NCBI RefSeq assembly: GCF_008271805.1
Contig: NZ_VSRY01000062.1
Span: forward strand, 1-64,000
DNA length: 64,000 nucleotides
Direction: 5' to 3'
Source: Streptomyces sp. TRM49041
GTDB lineage: Bacteria > Actinomycetota > Actinomycetes > Streptomycetales > Streptomycetaceae
Positions within the stretch are counted from its first letter, which is position 1, and every line of letters starts with the position of its first letter. A program made the position numbers and the translations under genes. Positions 16,756-25,996 of the stretch are shown piece after piece. The notes beneath the pieces were generated by a model. The model saw only the letters and a list, made by a program, of their open reading frames with translations. It did not search any database and had not been told where the DNA came from.

Positions 16756-16897
16756 GCCCCTCCCTCTTCCTGGTCGGCGCCTCCCCCGAGCCGTACAACT
16801 ATAAATATGTCGATAGGTCGCTGTCGCTAGCGTGATTGGATACTGACGTAGGGTCAACTAGCCTGGTTCAGGCCGGTTTCGGGCACATGAGGCAGGA

Positions 16898-16930
16898 CGG
16901 TCCGAGCCATGAGGGGGGAGGCTCGGACCG
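16898..16930 (-). terminator. strong hairpin terminator
   Basis: CGGTCCGAGCC (16898-16908) pairs perfectly with GGCTCGGACCG (16920-16930) around an 11-nt loop. It lies about 57 nt beyond the stop of the trans-sulfuration enzyme and separates it from the LysR gene. Confidence 0.8.
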
Positions 16931-16986
16931 TCCGTTTCGCGTAGCTGTTCCGGTGCGGTGGCCCGTCGGCCCGCCGCCCCGCTCCG

Positions 16987-18129
16987 CTAGCTCCGCCCCG
17001 TCGACATGTCCAGGGCGTGCAGCACGTCGGCCACGAGATCGCCGGGGTCCTCCGCGCCGACCGAGAAGCGGATGAAGCCCGGGGGCACCGCGTCGCCGCC
17101 CCACCGCCCGCGCCGCTCCGCTGTGGAGCGCACACCGCCGAAGCTCGTCGCGTCGTCCACCAGCCGCAGCGCGTCCAGGAACCGCTCCGCGCGGTCCTTG
17201 TCGGCCAGCACGAAGGACACGACCGACCCGAACCGGCGCATCTGGCCCGCCGCCACCTCGTGCGACGGATCGCCCGCCAGCCCCGGGTAGCGCAGCCCCG
17301 TCACGTCTTCGCGGCCCGCCAGGACCTCGGCCAGCGCGAGGGCGTTGGCGCACTGCCGCTCGACGCGCAGCTGGAGCGTGGCCAGGGAGCGATGGGCGAG
17401 CCACGCCTCCATCGGCCCCGGAATCGCTCCGGTGATCTTGCGCCAGCGCCGTATCCCGGCGATGAGCCGCGGGTCCCGGCAGGTGACATGGCCGAGCAGG
17501 ATGTCGCCGTGCCCGGTCATGCCCTTGGTGTCGCTGGCCACCGAGAAGTCGGCACCCAGCGCCAGGGGGCGCTGCCCGAGGGGCGTGGCGAGTGTGTTGT
17601 CCACGGCGACCAGCGCTCCGGCGTCGTGCGCCGCCGCCACCAGCCGCCGGATGTCGCACACGTCGAGGCCCGGGTTCGAGGGCGTCTCGAGCCACAGCAG
17701 TTTCGCGCCGTCGAGGACGGACAGCTGTGCGTCGCCGCCGGTCGGCGCGGTCCGCACCCCGATCCCGTACGCCTCGAGCTGCTCGCGTACGAGGGGCAGC
17801 GCCTGGTAGCCGTCGGACGGCAGGACGGCCACGTCCCCCGCGGTGAGCTGCGAGAACATCACAGAGGAGGCCGCGGCCATGCCGGAGGCGAAGACCACGG
17901 TCTCCACCGCGCCGTCCCCTGGCGCCTCCAACTCGCCGATGGCCCGTTCCAGCAGCGTCCAGGTCGGGTTCTCGTCACGCCCGTACGTGTACGGGCCGGT
18001 CGGCTCGCCGGGCAGGTGGTAGTGCGCGGCGAAGACCGGTCCGGGCAGCGTCGGCTCGTACTTCCGGGGCTCCGGCAGCCCCGCCCGTACGGCGCGGGTG
18101 CCGTCGCCCCAGTCCTGTTCCGCCCCCAT
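16987..18129 (-). CDS. PLP-dependent trans-sulfuration enzyme (cystathionine gamma-lyase/synthase family)
   Basis: This Cys/Met-metabolism family enzyme acts on cystathionine or O-acylhomoserine. The 380-aa product has TYGRDENPTWTLLERAIGEL (substrate and phosphate region), the SGMAA motif, an LETPSNPGLDVCDI segment, VAVDNTLATPLGQRPLALGA, and the PLP-binding lysine K202 in SDTKGMTGHGDILLG. The typical Ser/Thr-Lys-GH context identifies the Schiff-base site, although the usual residues are slightly altered (TKGMTGH). FIRFSVGAEDPGDLVADV closes the C-terminal domain. Reaction specificity cannot be decided from sequence. The ATG shares its A with the stop of the holin-like gene (TGATG), so the two are coupled. 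Confidence 0.9.
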   Translation of the reverse strand: MGAEQDWGDGTRAVRAGLPEPRKYEPTLPGPVFAAHYHLPGEPTGPYTYGRDENPTWTLLERAIGELEAPGDGAVETVVFASGMAAASSVMFSQLTAGDVAVLPSDGYQALPLVREQLEAYGIGVRTAPTGGDAQLSVLDGAKLLWLETPSNPGLDVCDIRRLVAAAHDAGALVAVDNTLATPLGQRPLALGADFSVASDTKGMTGHGDILLGHVTCRDPRLIAGIRRWRKITGAIPGPMEAWLAHRSLATLQLRVERQCANALALAEVLAGREDVTGLRYPGLAGDPSHEVAAGQMRRFGSVVSFVLADKDRAERFLDALRLVDDATSFGGVRSTAERRGRWGGDAVPPGFIRFSVGAEDPGDLVADVLHALDMSTGRS

Positions 18130-18509
18130 CAGCCCCGGCCGTCGGGGAGTACGAGGTTCAGCGCCCACGACACGACCGAGATGATCAGGCCACCGAGCAC
18201 GGCGGTCCAGAAGCCGTCGACATGGAAGCCCAGGCCCAGCTGGTCGGCCAGCCAGGAGGTGAGGAGCAGCATCAGGGCGTTCACGACCAGCGTGAACAGG
18301 CCGAGCGTGAGAACGAACAGCGGCAGGGTGAACAGCTGCACCAGCGGCTTGACGAGGAAGTTCACCACGCCGAAGACCAGGGCGACCAGGATCAGCGTCC
18401 AGGTCTTCCGGCCGGTGCTCTCGCCCGTGAGGGTGATGTCCTGGAGCAGCCAGATCGCCACCGCCAGGGCGCCGGCGTTCGCGAGCGTCTTGACTACGAA
18501 ATTCATCAT
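18129..18509 (-). CDS. phage holin family (holin_4_2) membrane protein
   Basis: This small integral membrane protein of about 126 aa has four hydrophobic helices. It starts MMNFVVKTLANAGALAVAIW, contains FGVVNFLVKPLVQLFTLPLF, and ends VLGGLIISVVSWALNLVL. This is the chromosomal 'phage holin family' of actinobacteria; it is not evidence of a prophage and its role is unknown. No strong Shine-Dalgarno is seen before the tandem ATGs at 18509/18506. It is translationally coupled to the trans-sulfuration enzyme, a conserved-looking pairing with no obvious functional explanation. It is divergent from the cupin gene, with 50 nt between starts. Confidence 0.85.
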   Translation of the reverse strand: MMNFVVKTLANAGALAVAIWLLQDITLTGESTGRKTWTLILVALVFGVVNFLVKPLVQLFTLPLFVLTLGLFTLVVNALMLLLTSWLADQLGLGFHVDGFWTAVLGGLIISVVSWALNLVLPDGRG

Positions 18510-18559
18510 GTGTCTGATCGTGGCAGACGTGATCGGAACTAGGCAGGGGCGTACAGGCG

Positions 18560-18877
18560 ATGAAGGCATTCCGGCTGGACGAACTGGAGGCGGAGCGTGC
18601 CGCCAACAACGGTGCGTACCTCCAGTTCCTGCGCGAACGGAACGTGTCGGTGGGGCTGTACGCGCTCGACGCCGGGCAGCTCGATCCGCAGCAGCCGCAC
18701 AAGGAGGACGAGGTCTACTTCATCGTCAGCGGCCGGGCCTCGATCACGGTGGGCACGGAGACCGAGCAGGTCGGGCGGGGAAGCGTCGTCTACGTACCGG
18801 CCGGGGAGCCGCACCGGTTCCACCACATCACCGAGGACCTGCGGGTGATGGTGGTGTTCTCTCCGCCCGAGAGCTGA
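18560..18877 (+). CDS. cupin domain-containing protein
   Basis: This single-domain cupin of 105 aa is probably metal-binding. Motif 1 is partly visible in QQPHKEDEVYFIVSGRASIT and motif 2 in GSVVYVPAGEPHRFHHITED. The histidines and glutamate (H in QPHKEDE, H in PHRFHH) provide plausible ligands. The N-terminal helix MKAFRLDELEAERAANNGAY leads into the barrel. Such proteins may be small isomerases, dioxygenases or sensors; no specific activity can be assigned. It stands alone between the divergent holin-like gene and the DUF5326 gene. Confidence 0.85.
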   Translation: MKAFRLDELEAERAANNGAYLQFLRERNVSVGLYALDAGQLDPQQPHKEDEVYFIVSGRASITVGTETEQVGRGSVVYVPAGEPHRFHHITEDLRVMVVFSPPES

Positions 18878-19009
18878 CCTGGAGACCCCGGCTTCCCTAG
18901 GGGGCACCTCAGGGGACTTCAAGGGACGCGGAGCCCCCGCGGGACACCTTCCCGCCCATAGCATCGAAGGCGTTCACCGTTGTAGGACGCACAGAGAAGA
19001 GGCAGGGCA

Positions 19010-19252
19010 ATGGCGGTAAAGGAACTTCTCGCGGGGCTGCCGTGGTGGGTGAAGTGGGTGGCCATACCGGTCATCGCCGTGGTGGTCTTCGGCGGCATGA
19101 TCGCGAACGCTGTGTTCTTCGTGATCGGTCTGCTCTTCAAGGTGCTGGTCTTCGTCGCGCTCGTCGGCGGACTTATCTACGTCGTACGGAAGTTCACCGG
19201 TTCGTCGTCCTCCTCGTCTTCGTCCTCGTCCTCGTCGCGTGACGAGTGGTGA
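19010..19252 (+). CDS. DUF5326 family membrane protein
   Basis: This 80-aa actinomycete membrane protein has a short N-terminal amphipathic helix (VKELLAGLPWWVKWVAIPVI) and two hydrophobic segments (PVIAVVVFGGMIANAVFFVI and KVLVFVALVGGLIYVV). It ends in a run of twelve serines before RDEW. A good Shine-Dalgarno (AGAGAAGAGGCAGGG) precedes the ATG. Function unknown. The serine run is encoded mainly by TCG/TCC codons and is likely to vary in length between strains. Confidence 0.85.
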   Translation: MAVKELLAGLPWWVKWVAIPVIAVVVFGGMIANAVFFVIGLLFKVLVFVALVGGLIYVVRKFTGSSSSSSSSSSSSRDEW

Positions 19253-19315
19253 GTCGGCTTCTCCGTTAGCCCGCTTGGGGGAACGGCCCTGGCGGAACCC
19301 ACCCCCGAACGGAGG

Positions 19316-19333
19316 CTGCCATTAGAGTGGCAG
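19316..19333 (+). terminator. small hairpin after the DUF5326 gene
   Basis: CTGCCA and TGGCAG pair around TTAGAG, 64 nt past the DUF5326 stop. It is a weak candidate terminator upstream of ssgR. Confidence 0.4.
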
Positions 19334-19498
19334 GGCTTCCGCAGCCCTTGGAAACAGGGGCTGACTGAACGCCTTACCAGCGGTTTGTACGACTGTTGCG
19401 ACTGTATGCGCCGGAAAGTTCAGCGACGGACAGGAACGCGCGCAGGGGTGTCAGCGGCGATCGCTCGTGGGCACATGCCCTGGGGGTGACCTTTGGTC

Positions 19499-20263
19499 AT
19501 GGCTTCGACTACCACTGCCCCAACTCTGATCGGCTCGGTGCAGCGGGCGCTCAGACTGCTGGAGGCCGTGGGCTCCCATGCGGGTGGAGCCCCCGCCAAA
19601 CAGCTCGCGCGCGAGACCGGGCTGCCGCTGCCCACCGCGTACCACCTGCTGCGCACCCTCACCCACGAGGGCTATCTGCTCCGTGACAAGGGTGTGTTCA
19701 CGCTGGGCGAGGCCGCCCGGCGCCTGGCCAGGGCAGGATCGCTGCAGAATCGTCGCAGCAAGATCGAGGACTCGCTGGCGCACTGGCGGGACGCCATCGG
19801 CGTGCCCGTCTACTTCGCCGTGTACCGGGACGGCGAGATCGAGCTCGTCGCCGTCTCCGACACGCCCGCCGCGCCCGCCGTCGACGAGTGGGCCGACTTT
19901 CGCGAGACCGGTCACGCCCACGCCATCGGCCAGTGCCTGCTCAGCCAGCTGGACAACCGGGCCCGCCAGGACCACCTGGACCGCCACCCCGTCGACGCGA
20001 TCACGCCGTTCACCGTGCGCGACCGGCGGACGCTGCTGGAACGGCTGAACCGTGCGCAGCCGCCGCGGACCTTTGTCGAGCGCGAGGAGTACGCCCTCGG
20101 CACGGTCTGCGCCGCGATTCCGATCACCGCCGGCGCAGCCGCCGCGGCGATGGCTGTTTCTCTCCCCCTGCACTATGAAGAGCGATTGCTTCCCGCGGTC
20201 GAGGAGCTACGGAGTGAGATCGGAAGGCTGCTCAGCTCGTTCGCCTTCTCTATCAGTATCTGA
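19499..20263 (+). CDS. ssgR: SsgR, IclR-family activator of ssgA
   Basis: This IclR-type regulator immediately precedes ssgA, the arrangement known for ssgR in Streptomyces, where it activates ssgA and so sporulation-specific septation. The 254-aa product has an N-terminal winged helix (SVQRALRLLEAVGSHAGGAP, then KQLARETGLPLPTAYHLLRT) and the C-terminal IclR effector domain (EDSLAHWRDAIGVPVYFAVY, HAHAIGQCLLSQL, and FVEREEYALGTVCAAIPI). The ATG at 19499 follows TGGGGGTGACC. The effector is not known. A terminator and the ssgA promoter region separate it from ssgA, consistent with independent transcription. Confidence 0.82.
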   Translation: MASTTTAPTLIGSVQRALRLLEAVGSHAGGAPAKQLARETGLPLPTAYHLLRTLTHEGYLLRDKGVFTLGEAARRLARAGSLQNRRSKIEDSLAHWRDAIGVPVYFAVYRDGEIELVAVSDTPAAPAVDEWADFRETGHAHAIGQCLLSQLDNRARQDHLDRHPVDAITPFTVRDRRTLLERLNRAQPPRTFVEREEYALGTVCAAIPITAGAAAAAMAVSLPLHYEERLLPAVEELRSEIGRLLSSFAFSISI

Positions 20264-20314
20264 AAACTCACTCCTTGTGATCTGCTAGCGCGTGCAGGAC
20301 GATTACGTCAAGAG

Positions 20315-20344
20315 GGCCAGGAGGGGTCAATCCTGGCCGTTTTG
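20315..20344 (+). terminator. terminator between ssgR and ssgA
   Basis: GGCCAGGA (20315-20322) pairs perfectly with TCCTGGCC (20331-20338) around an 8-nt loop and is followed by GTTTTG. It should end ssgR transcripts, leaving ssgA to its own promoter. Confidence 0.8.
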
Positions 20345-20401
20345 TCATCACCAGTGCTTTCAGAACTGCATCGAGAACATTCATCTACAGCGGGGTACAT
20401 G

Positions 20402-20836
20402 ATGCGCGAGTCGGTTCAGGCCGAGGTCCTGATGAGCTTCGTCGTCTCGGAGGAGCTCTCCTTCAGGATCCCGGTCGAGCTCGGGTACGAGACGAGGGAC
20501 CCCTTCGCGGTCCGGATGACGTTCCATCTGCCCGGCGACGCCCCGGTGACCTGGGCCTTCGGCCGTGAGCTGCTCGTGGACGGGATCAACAGCCCCGCCG
20601 GGGACGGCGATGTGCGGATCGAACCGGCCGGCGACGAGGAGCTCTCGGACATCCACATCCGGCTGCGCGTCGCCTTCGACCAGGCGCTGTTCCGCGCGAG
20701 CGCACCGCCGCTCGTCGCGTTCCTCGACCGCACCGACAAGCTGGTGCCCCTGGGGCAGGAAAACACGCTCGGCGACTTCGACGAGGGCCTGGAGGAGGCC
20801 CTCGGGCGCATCCTCGCCGAGGAGAACGCGGGCTGA
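20402..20836 (+). CDS. ssgA: SsgA, sporulation-specific cell division activator
   Basis: This is the founding member of the SALP family, unique to morphologically complex actinomycetes. It localises to future septum sites and recruits SsgB/FtsZ during aerial hypha septation. The 144-aa product carries the family hallmarks: SFVVSEELSFRIPVELGYET, RMTFHLPGDAPVTWAFGREL, and a C-terminal PPLVAFLDRTDKLVPLGQEN segment followed by a helical end. I chose ATG 20402 (MRESVQAEV) because GCGGGG lies 6 nt upstream; an ATG also occurs 3 nt earlier, and a downstream MSF start gives the shorter form quoted for some species. The upstream ssgR gene supports the identification. Confidence 0.9.
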   Translation: MRESVQAEVLMSFVVSEELSFRIPVELGYETRDPFAVRMTFHLPGDAPVTWAFGRELLVDGINSPAGDGDVRIEPAGDEELSDIHIRLRVAFDQALFRASAPPLVAFLDRTDKLVPLGQENTLGDFDEGLEEALGRILAEENAG

Positions 20837-20917
20837 GCGGACGTCCAGCCGCCTTTGCCGCCGTACTGCTCTGCCGCACCGTTCTGCGTACCGCCTCGCC
20901 GTATGCCCTGCCGGACC

Positions 20918-20957
20918 ACCGGGCCCGGGCCCCGGGGGCGGGGGGTCCGGGCCCGGT
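20918..20957. terminator. bidirectional terminator between ssgA and yibE/F
   Basis: ACCGGGCCCGG (20918-20928) is perfectly complementary to CCGGGCCCGGT (20947-20957) with an 18-nt G-rich loop. It separates the convergent ssgA and YibE/F genes. Confidence 0.75.
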
Positions 20958-20980
20958 AACGCCCGCTTCAACGCCCGGCG

Positions 20981-22387
20981 TCACTTCCTGCGGCGGCGCC
21001 CTCGCCCGGAGCGCCCGGGAGGGGTACCGGGAGGGGTACCGGCGGCGGGCGCGCCCGCCGCCGGCCGGTCGGCAGAGACGACCAGCGCCGCCAGACCCGT
21101 CGTCACCGGCACCGACGCCACCAGGCCGATCGAGCCGACCAGCGTACGTACGATCTCCTGCGCCACCAGTTCGCTGTTGGCGACGGTCCCCACGCTGCTC
21201 TGCGCGATCGAGAACAGCAGCAGCAGCGGCAGCGCCGCACCCGCGTACGCCAGCACCAGCGTGTTGACCACCGAGGCGATGTGGTCGCGCCCGATCCGGA
21301 TGCCCGCCCGGTACAGCGCGCGCCGACCCATCCGCGGATCCGCCTGGTGCAGCTCCCACACCGCCGAGGTCTGGGTCACCGTCACATCGTCCAGCACACC
21401 CAGCGAACCGATGATGACACCGGCCAGCAGCAGACCGGACATGTCGATGTCCGGATAAAGCCCGTGGATAAGGCCGGTGTAGTCGTCCGTGTTGCCGGTC
21501 AGCCGCGCCCAGCCGATGAACAGAGAGCCCAGCACGCCGATCAGCACCAGCGAGATGAGCGTGCCGATCACCGCGACGGATGTCCGCGCACTCAGGCCGT
21601 GGCTGAGATAGAGCGCGATGAGCATGATCGCGCTCGCTCCGACCACAGCCACCACCAGGGGATTCGAGCCCTCCAGGATCGCCGGGAGGATGAAGAACGT
21701 CAGGAAGGCGAAGCTGCTCCCGAGCGCGACCAGTGCCATCACGCCGCGCAGCCGCCCCACCGCGACCACTGCGAAGGCGAAGAGGGCCGCGAGAACCACC
21801 AGCGGGAACTTCCGGTTGACATCCGTCACCGAGTACTGGAGGTCCTCCGGCGCGTCCGGCGCGTACGCCACGATCACGCCCTGGCCCTGCTCGAGTTGGC
21901 GGGGCGCGTCGGGCTGCACGATCTCCGTGAACGTACGGCCCTTGTTCTCACCGGTGGTGACCTCGATGGTCACCCGCTTGCACTGCCCCTGCTGCGCGTT
22001 GACCGCCTCCCGCCCCTGCGGTGTGCTGGTGTCACCGGTCGGCGGGACCTGCGCGGCGTTCACGTCCTTGCAGTCGACCTGCTCGACGCGGACGACGTCG
22101 CCCTGCTCGGTCTGCCGGTCGAAGCCGACGCCGGTGCGTTCGTGAGCGGGGGCTCCGTCCGGCCACAGGACGGCGAGGCCGACGAGCACCGCCGTGGCGA
22201 AAGGAATCAGCACTGCGGTGATGACCTTGCGCAGATGCTTGGAGACGGGCGCGGCCGGCCCATGGGCGTGCGTGTGGACGTGCGCGAGCGCGTCGGGGTC
22301 CGGGTGGCCGGATTCAGGGCCGTGTCCGTGGCCGTGCTCCGGGCCCTGCTCCGACCCGTTCTCCGGGTGCTGATGCGAGGAAGTCAC
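20981..22387 (-). CDS. YibE/F family membrane protein
   Basis: This 468-aa integral membrane protein of unknown transport or signalling role has a His/Gly/Pro-rich cytoplasmic N-terminus (histidines spaced in HGHGHGPESGHPDPD, HVHTHAHG) suggestive of metal binding. A first transmembrane helix precedes an extracellular domain with two cysteines (VDCKDVNAAQ, QQGQCKRVTI). At least seven further helices form the YibE/F domain, including VVGASAIMLIALYLSHGLSA, ISLVLIGVLGSLFIGWARLT and the signature IGSLGVLDDVTVTQTSAVWE. The C-terminus is basic and Pro/Gly-rich. It lies between ssgA and thiC as in other Streptomyces. Confidence 0.88.
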   Translation of the reverse strand: MTSSHQHPENGSEQGPEHGHGHGPESGHPDPDALAHVHTHAHGPAAPVSKHLRKVITAVLIPFATAVLVGLAVLWPDGAPAHERTGVGFDRQTEQGDVVRVEQVDCKDVNAAQVPPTGDTSTPQGREAVNAQQGQCKRVTIEVTTGENKGRTFTEIVQPDAPRQLEQGQGVIVAYAPDAPEDLQYSVTDVNRKFPLVVLAALFAFAVVAVGRLRGVMALVALGSSFAFLTFFILPAILEGSNPLVVAVVGASAIMLIALYLSHGLSARTSVAVIGTLISLVLIGVLGSLFIGWARLTGNTDDYTGLIHGLYPDIDMSGLLLAGVIIGSLGVLDDVTVTQTSAVWELHQADPRMGRRALYRAGIRIGRDHIASVVNTLVLAYAGAALPLLLLFSIAQSSVGTVANSELVAQEIVRTLVGSIGLVASVPVTTGLAALVVSADRPAAGAPAAGTPPGTPPGRSGRGRRRRK

Positions 22388-22465
22388 CGACCGATCATCG
22401 CAAGAACGGTAGGGGCCCCCTGTTCAGCGTGGCCGGAATGGCGTTAGCGTGGTGGCACATTTGCA

Positions 22466-22598
22466 CACGCGGGAGCTCGGAGCACCGGGCTGAGAGGGCG
22501 CTGACCTCCGTCCCCGCGATGTTTCATGTGAAACATCGCCGACGGAAGCCGCTGCGTCGACCGCCGAACCTGTTACCGGGTAATGCCGGCGTAGGGAG
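22466..22598 (+). ncRNA. TPP riboswitch (THI element)
   Basis: The conserved thi-box parts are present: GCACCGGGCTGAGAGGGCGCT near 22481-22502, GAACCTG at 22566-22572, and ACCGGGTAATGCCGGCGTAGGGA at about 22575-22597. A variable arm between them is enlarged by a long hairpin at 22516-22539. The aptamer ends in GTAGGGAGTAGG, which contains the ribosome-binding site of thiC (ATG 22608). Thiamin pyrophosphate binding should therefore sequester translation initiation directly. Confidence 0.93.
22521..22534. promoter_or_regulatory. parS-like site inside the TPP riboswitch
   Basis: GTTTCATGTGAAAC differs from parS by one central base. It forms the top of an 11-bp-armed palindrome spanning 22516-22539, which as RNA is an extra hairpin in the variable arm of the aptamer. 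Confidence 0.6.
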
Positions 22599-22601
22599 TA
22601 G

Positions 22602-24386
<1,785 letters not shown>

Positions 24387-24394
24387 TGGTAGGT

Positions 24395-24431
24395 GGGCGG
24401 TGCCCCGGTCGGTCGACTGCGGGCACCGCCC
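24395..24431 (+). terminator. thiC terminator
   Basis: GGGCGGTGCCC (24395-24405) and GGGCACCGCCC (24421-24431) form a perfect 11-bp stem with a 15-nt loop immediately after thiC. Confidence 0.85.
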
Positions 24432-24639
24432 CCTCGTCTGAGGCCGTCTCACTCTGTCCCGGTTCGGGGACGTCGACCGACGGCCGTTGCCGGGGCGAGG
24501 ACACGGTTGAGCTGCGGATCGGTGACGCTTTGGCCAGGAGCCCCAGTTGCCTTGATCATGCGACCGGCGCATGGATAAGTTTCGGCCGCTTGGCTGAAAT
24601 TTGATGCGCTTCTGACAAGGGGCATGGGGAGGGAACCGA

Positions 24640-24993
24640 GTGAGCTGGTACCTGGCAGTGCTCAAGAACTACGCCGGATTCAGCGGACGTGCACGCCGCA
24701 CGGAATACTGGATGTTTATGCTCTTCAGCATGATCTTCACGATCGTCCTGGCGGGCATCGGCGTAGCCATCGAGACGATGATTCCCTACGCGCTCTACTA
24801 CGTCGCGGTCCTCGTTCCCTCGATCGCCGTGACGGTCCGTCGCCTGCACGACACCGGACGCTCGGCCTGGTGGCTGCTGATGTACTTCGTGCCGCTCGTC
24901 GGCGCCATCGTCATGCTTGTCTTCCTCGCCACCGACGGTCAGCACGAGGAGAACAAGTACGGCGTGAACCCCAAGTTCTCGCCCGCCGTCTGA
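24640..24993 (+). CDS. DUF805 domain membrane protein
   Basis: This 117-aa inner-membrane protein belongs to the widespread DUF805 family. The signature start is YLAVLKNYAGFSGRARRTEY followed by WMFMLFSMIFTIVLAGIG. The conserved VRRLHDTGRSAWWLLMYFVP motif and a final hydrophobic segment (LVGAIVMLVFLATDG) complete the domain. Three to four transmembrane helices are visible. The GTG start follows GGGGAGGGAACCGA. The function of the family is unknown. The gene is monocistronic and flanked by hairpin terminators on both sides. Confidence 0.9.
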   Translation: MSWYLAVLKNYAGFSGRARRTEYWMFMLFSMIFTIVLAGIGVAIETMIPYALYYVAVLVPSIAVTVRRLHDTGRSAWWLLMYFVPLVGAIVMLVFLATDGQHEENKYGVNPKFSPAV

Positions 24994-25024
24994 GCCGACG
25001 TCCCGGCCGTGGCCGGAGCGCGAA

Positions 25025-25062
25025 CAACGGGCCGGACCAGCGTCGAGCTGTCCGGCCCGTTG
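25025..25062. terminator. hairpin terminator after the DUF805 gene
   Basis: CAACGGGCCGGAC (25025-25037) pairs perfectly over 13 bp with GTCCGGCCCGTTG (25050-25062). It should also serve the convergent membrane-protein gene. Confidence 0.85.
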
Positions 25063-25071
25063 TCATGCCGA

Positions 25072-25117
25072 CGGGCCAACGGGCGCTCCGACACGGCGGG
25101 CCAACGGGCGCTCCGAC
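25072..25117. repeat. two direct 21-bp repeats
   Basis: Two copies of a 21-bp unit (beginning CGGGCCAACGGGCG), 25072-25092 and 25097-25117, lie between the terminator and the stop of the leftward membrane-protein gene. Length variation between strains is likely. Confidence 0.7.
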
Positions 25118-25125
25118 GCGGCCGG

Positions 25126-25869
25126 TCAGTCCGTGCGGGGTTCCGGGCCTCTCAGGTCCGGGCTGGTGAAGCCGGTGCCCGGCGGGCGGGCGAGTCGGCG
25201 TGGCGGGTCCGGGACGGCCGGGGCCGTGCCCGGTTCGGCCAGGGCCTCGCGGAGGAAGGGCAGGATGCCGCGCTCCAGCAGGGCGTGCCGCCAGGCCTCC
25301 CGTGCACGGGAGATCTCGTCGGGCAGGTCACCGCCCGGCTCCTGTGGTGCGGGCACCTCGGTCGAGCGGTTTCGCAGGGCCGTGACCAGCAGTCCGATGG
25401 CTGCGGCCAGGATGCCGGCGGCGGTGACGGCGGCGAAGAACCAGCCGGCGGCGAGTAGCGGATCGGCGATGTCCGGCGGCGGGTCGAGCACCTTCAGCAG
25501 GTAGCCCACGAGCAGGAAGATGATCGCCGCGGTGCCCGCCAGGATCGGCGCCAGGACCGTGACGACGACACCGAACCCGGCGCCGGGTGTCGTCTCGTCA
25601 CCCGAGCCGCCGAGTACCGAGGCCATCACGGACACGCCCGAGGGTCTGCGGTGCTCTTCGCGCACGCGTACGAAGTGGTCGTACTCCGTCGCGGCGGCCG
25701 TGCTGATCAGCGCCGAGGCGTCCAGCGCCATGGTGCGGAGCTGCTCGGCGTTGAGGCGCTCGCCGAGCGCGTCCAGATCCGGTCGGTCGGGCGCGGTGCG
25801 CAGCGCCTCGTCGAGGATTCGCTCAAAGTCGGCGCGGTCCTCGGGCAGCAGGTGCGGAGCGCTCTTCAT
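25126..25869 (-). CDS. hypothetical membrane protein with two transmembrane helices
   Basis: The 247-aa product starts at ATG 25869 behind GGGGGATGCACC. The N-terminal cytoplasmic part is helical and acidic (MKSAPHLLPEDRADFERILD, then ALGERLNAEQLRTMALDASA). Two membrane helices follow near residues 100-125 (VVVTVLAPILAGTAAIIFLL) and 142-165 (GWFFAAVTAAGILAAAIGLL). The C-terminal cytoplasmic domain is helical with a Pro-rich tail. No enzymatic motif is visible. Similar two-helix proteins are common in Streptomyces core genomes and uncharacterised. It is the last gene of a leftward pair behind the phosphatase gene. Confidence 0.75.
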   Translation of the reverse strand: MKSAPHLLPEDRADFERILDEALRTAPDRPDLDALGERLNAEQLRTMALDASALISTAAATEYDHFVRVREEHRRPSGVSVMASVLGGSGDETTPGAGFGVVVTVLAPILAGTAAIIFLLVGYLLKVLDPPPDIADPLLAAGWFFAAVTAAGILAAAIGLLVTALRNRSTEVPAPQEPGGDLPDEISRAREAWRHALLERGILPFLREALAEPGTAPAVPDPPRRLARPPGTGFTSPDLRGPEPRTD

Positions 25870-25996
25870 GGTGCATCCCCCGATACTCCCGTTGGGCATG
25901 GAACCCGCGTAGAAACGGCAGTTGGGCACGCCGATGGTAGAGCCGTTACGGCGAGGGGTGACAGAGGTTTCCGCAAATCGCCTGCCCCGGCTGCGC

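Noticed and set aside
18129-18509. Holin-like gene as evidence of a prophage
   Set aside because: This family is a normal chromosomal membrane protein in actinobacteria and no other phage genes are nearby.
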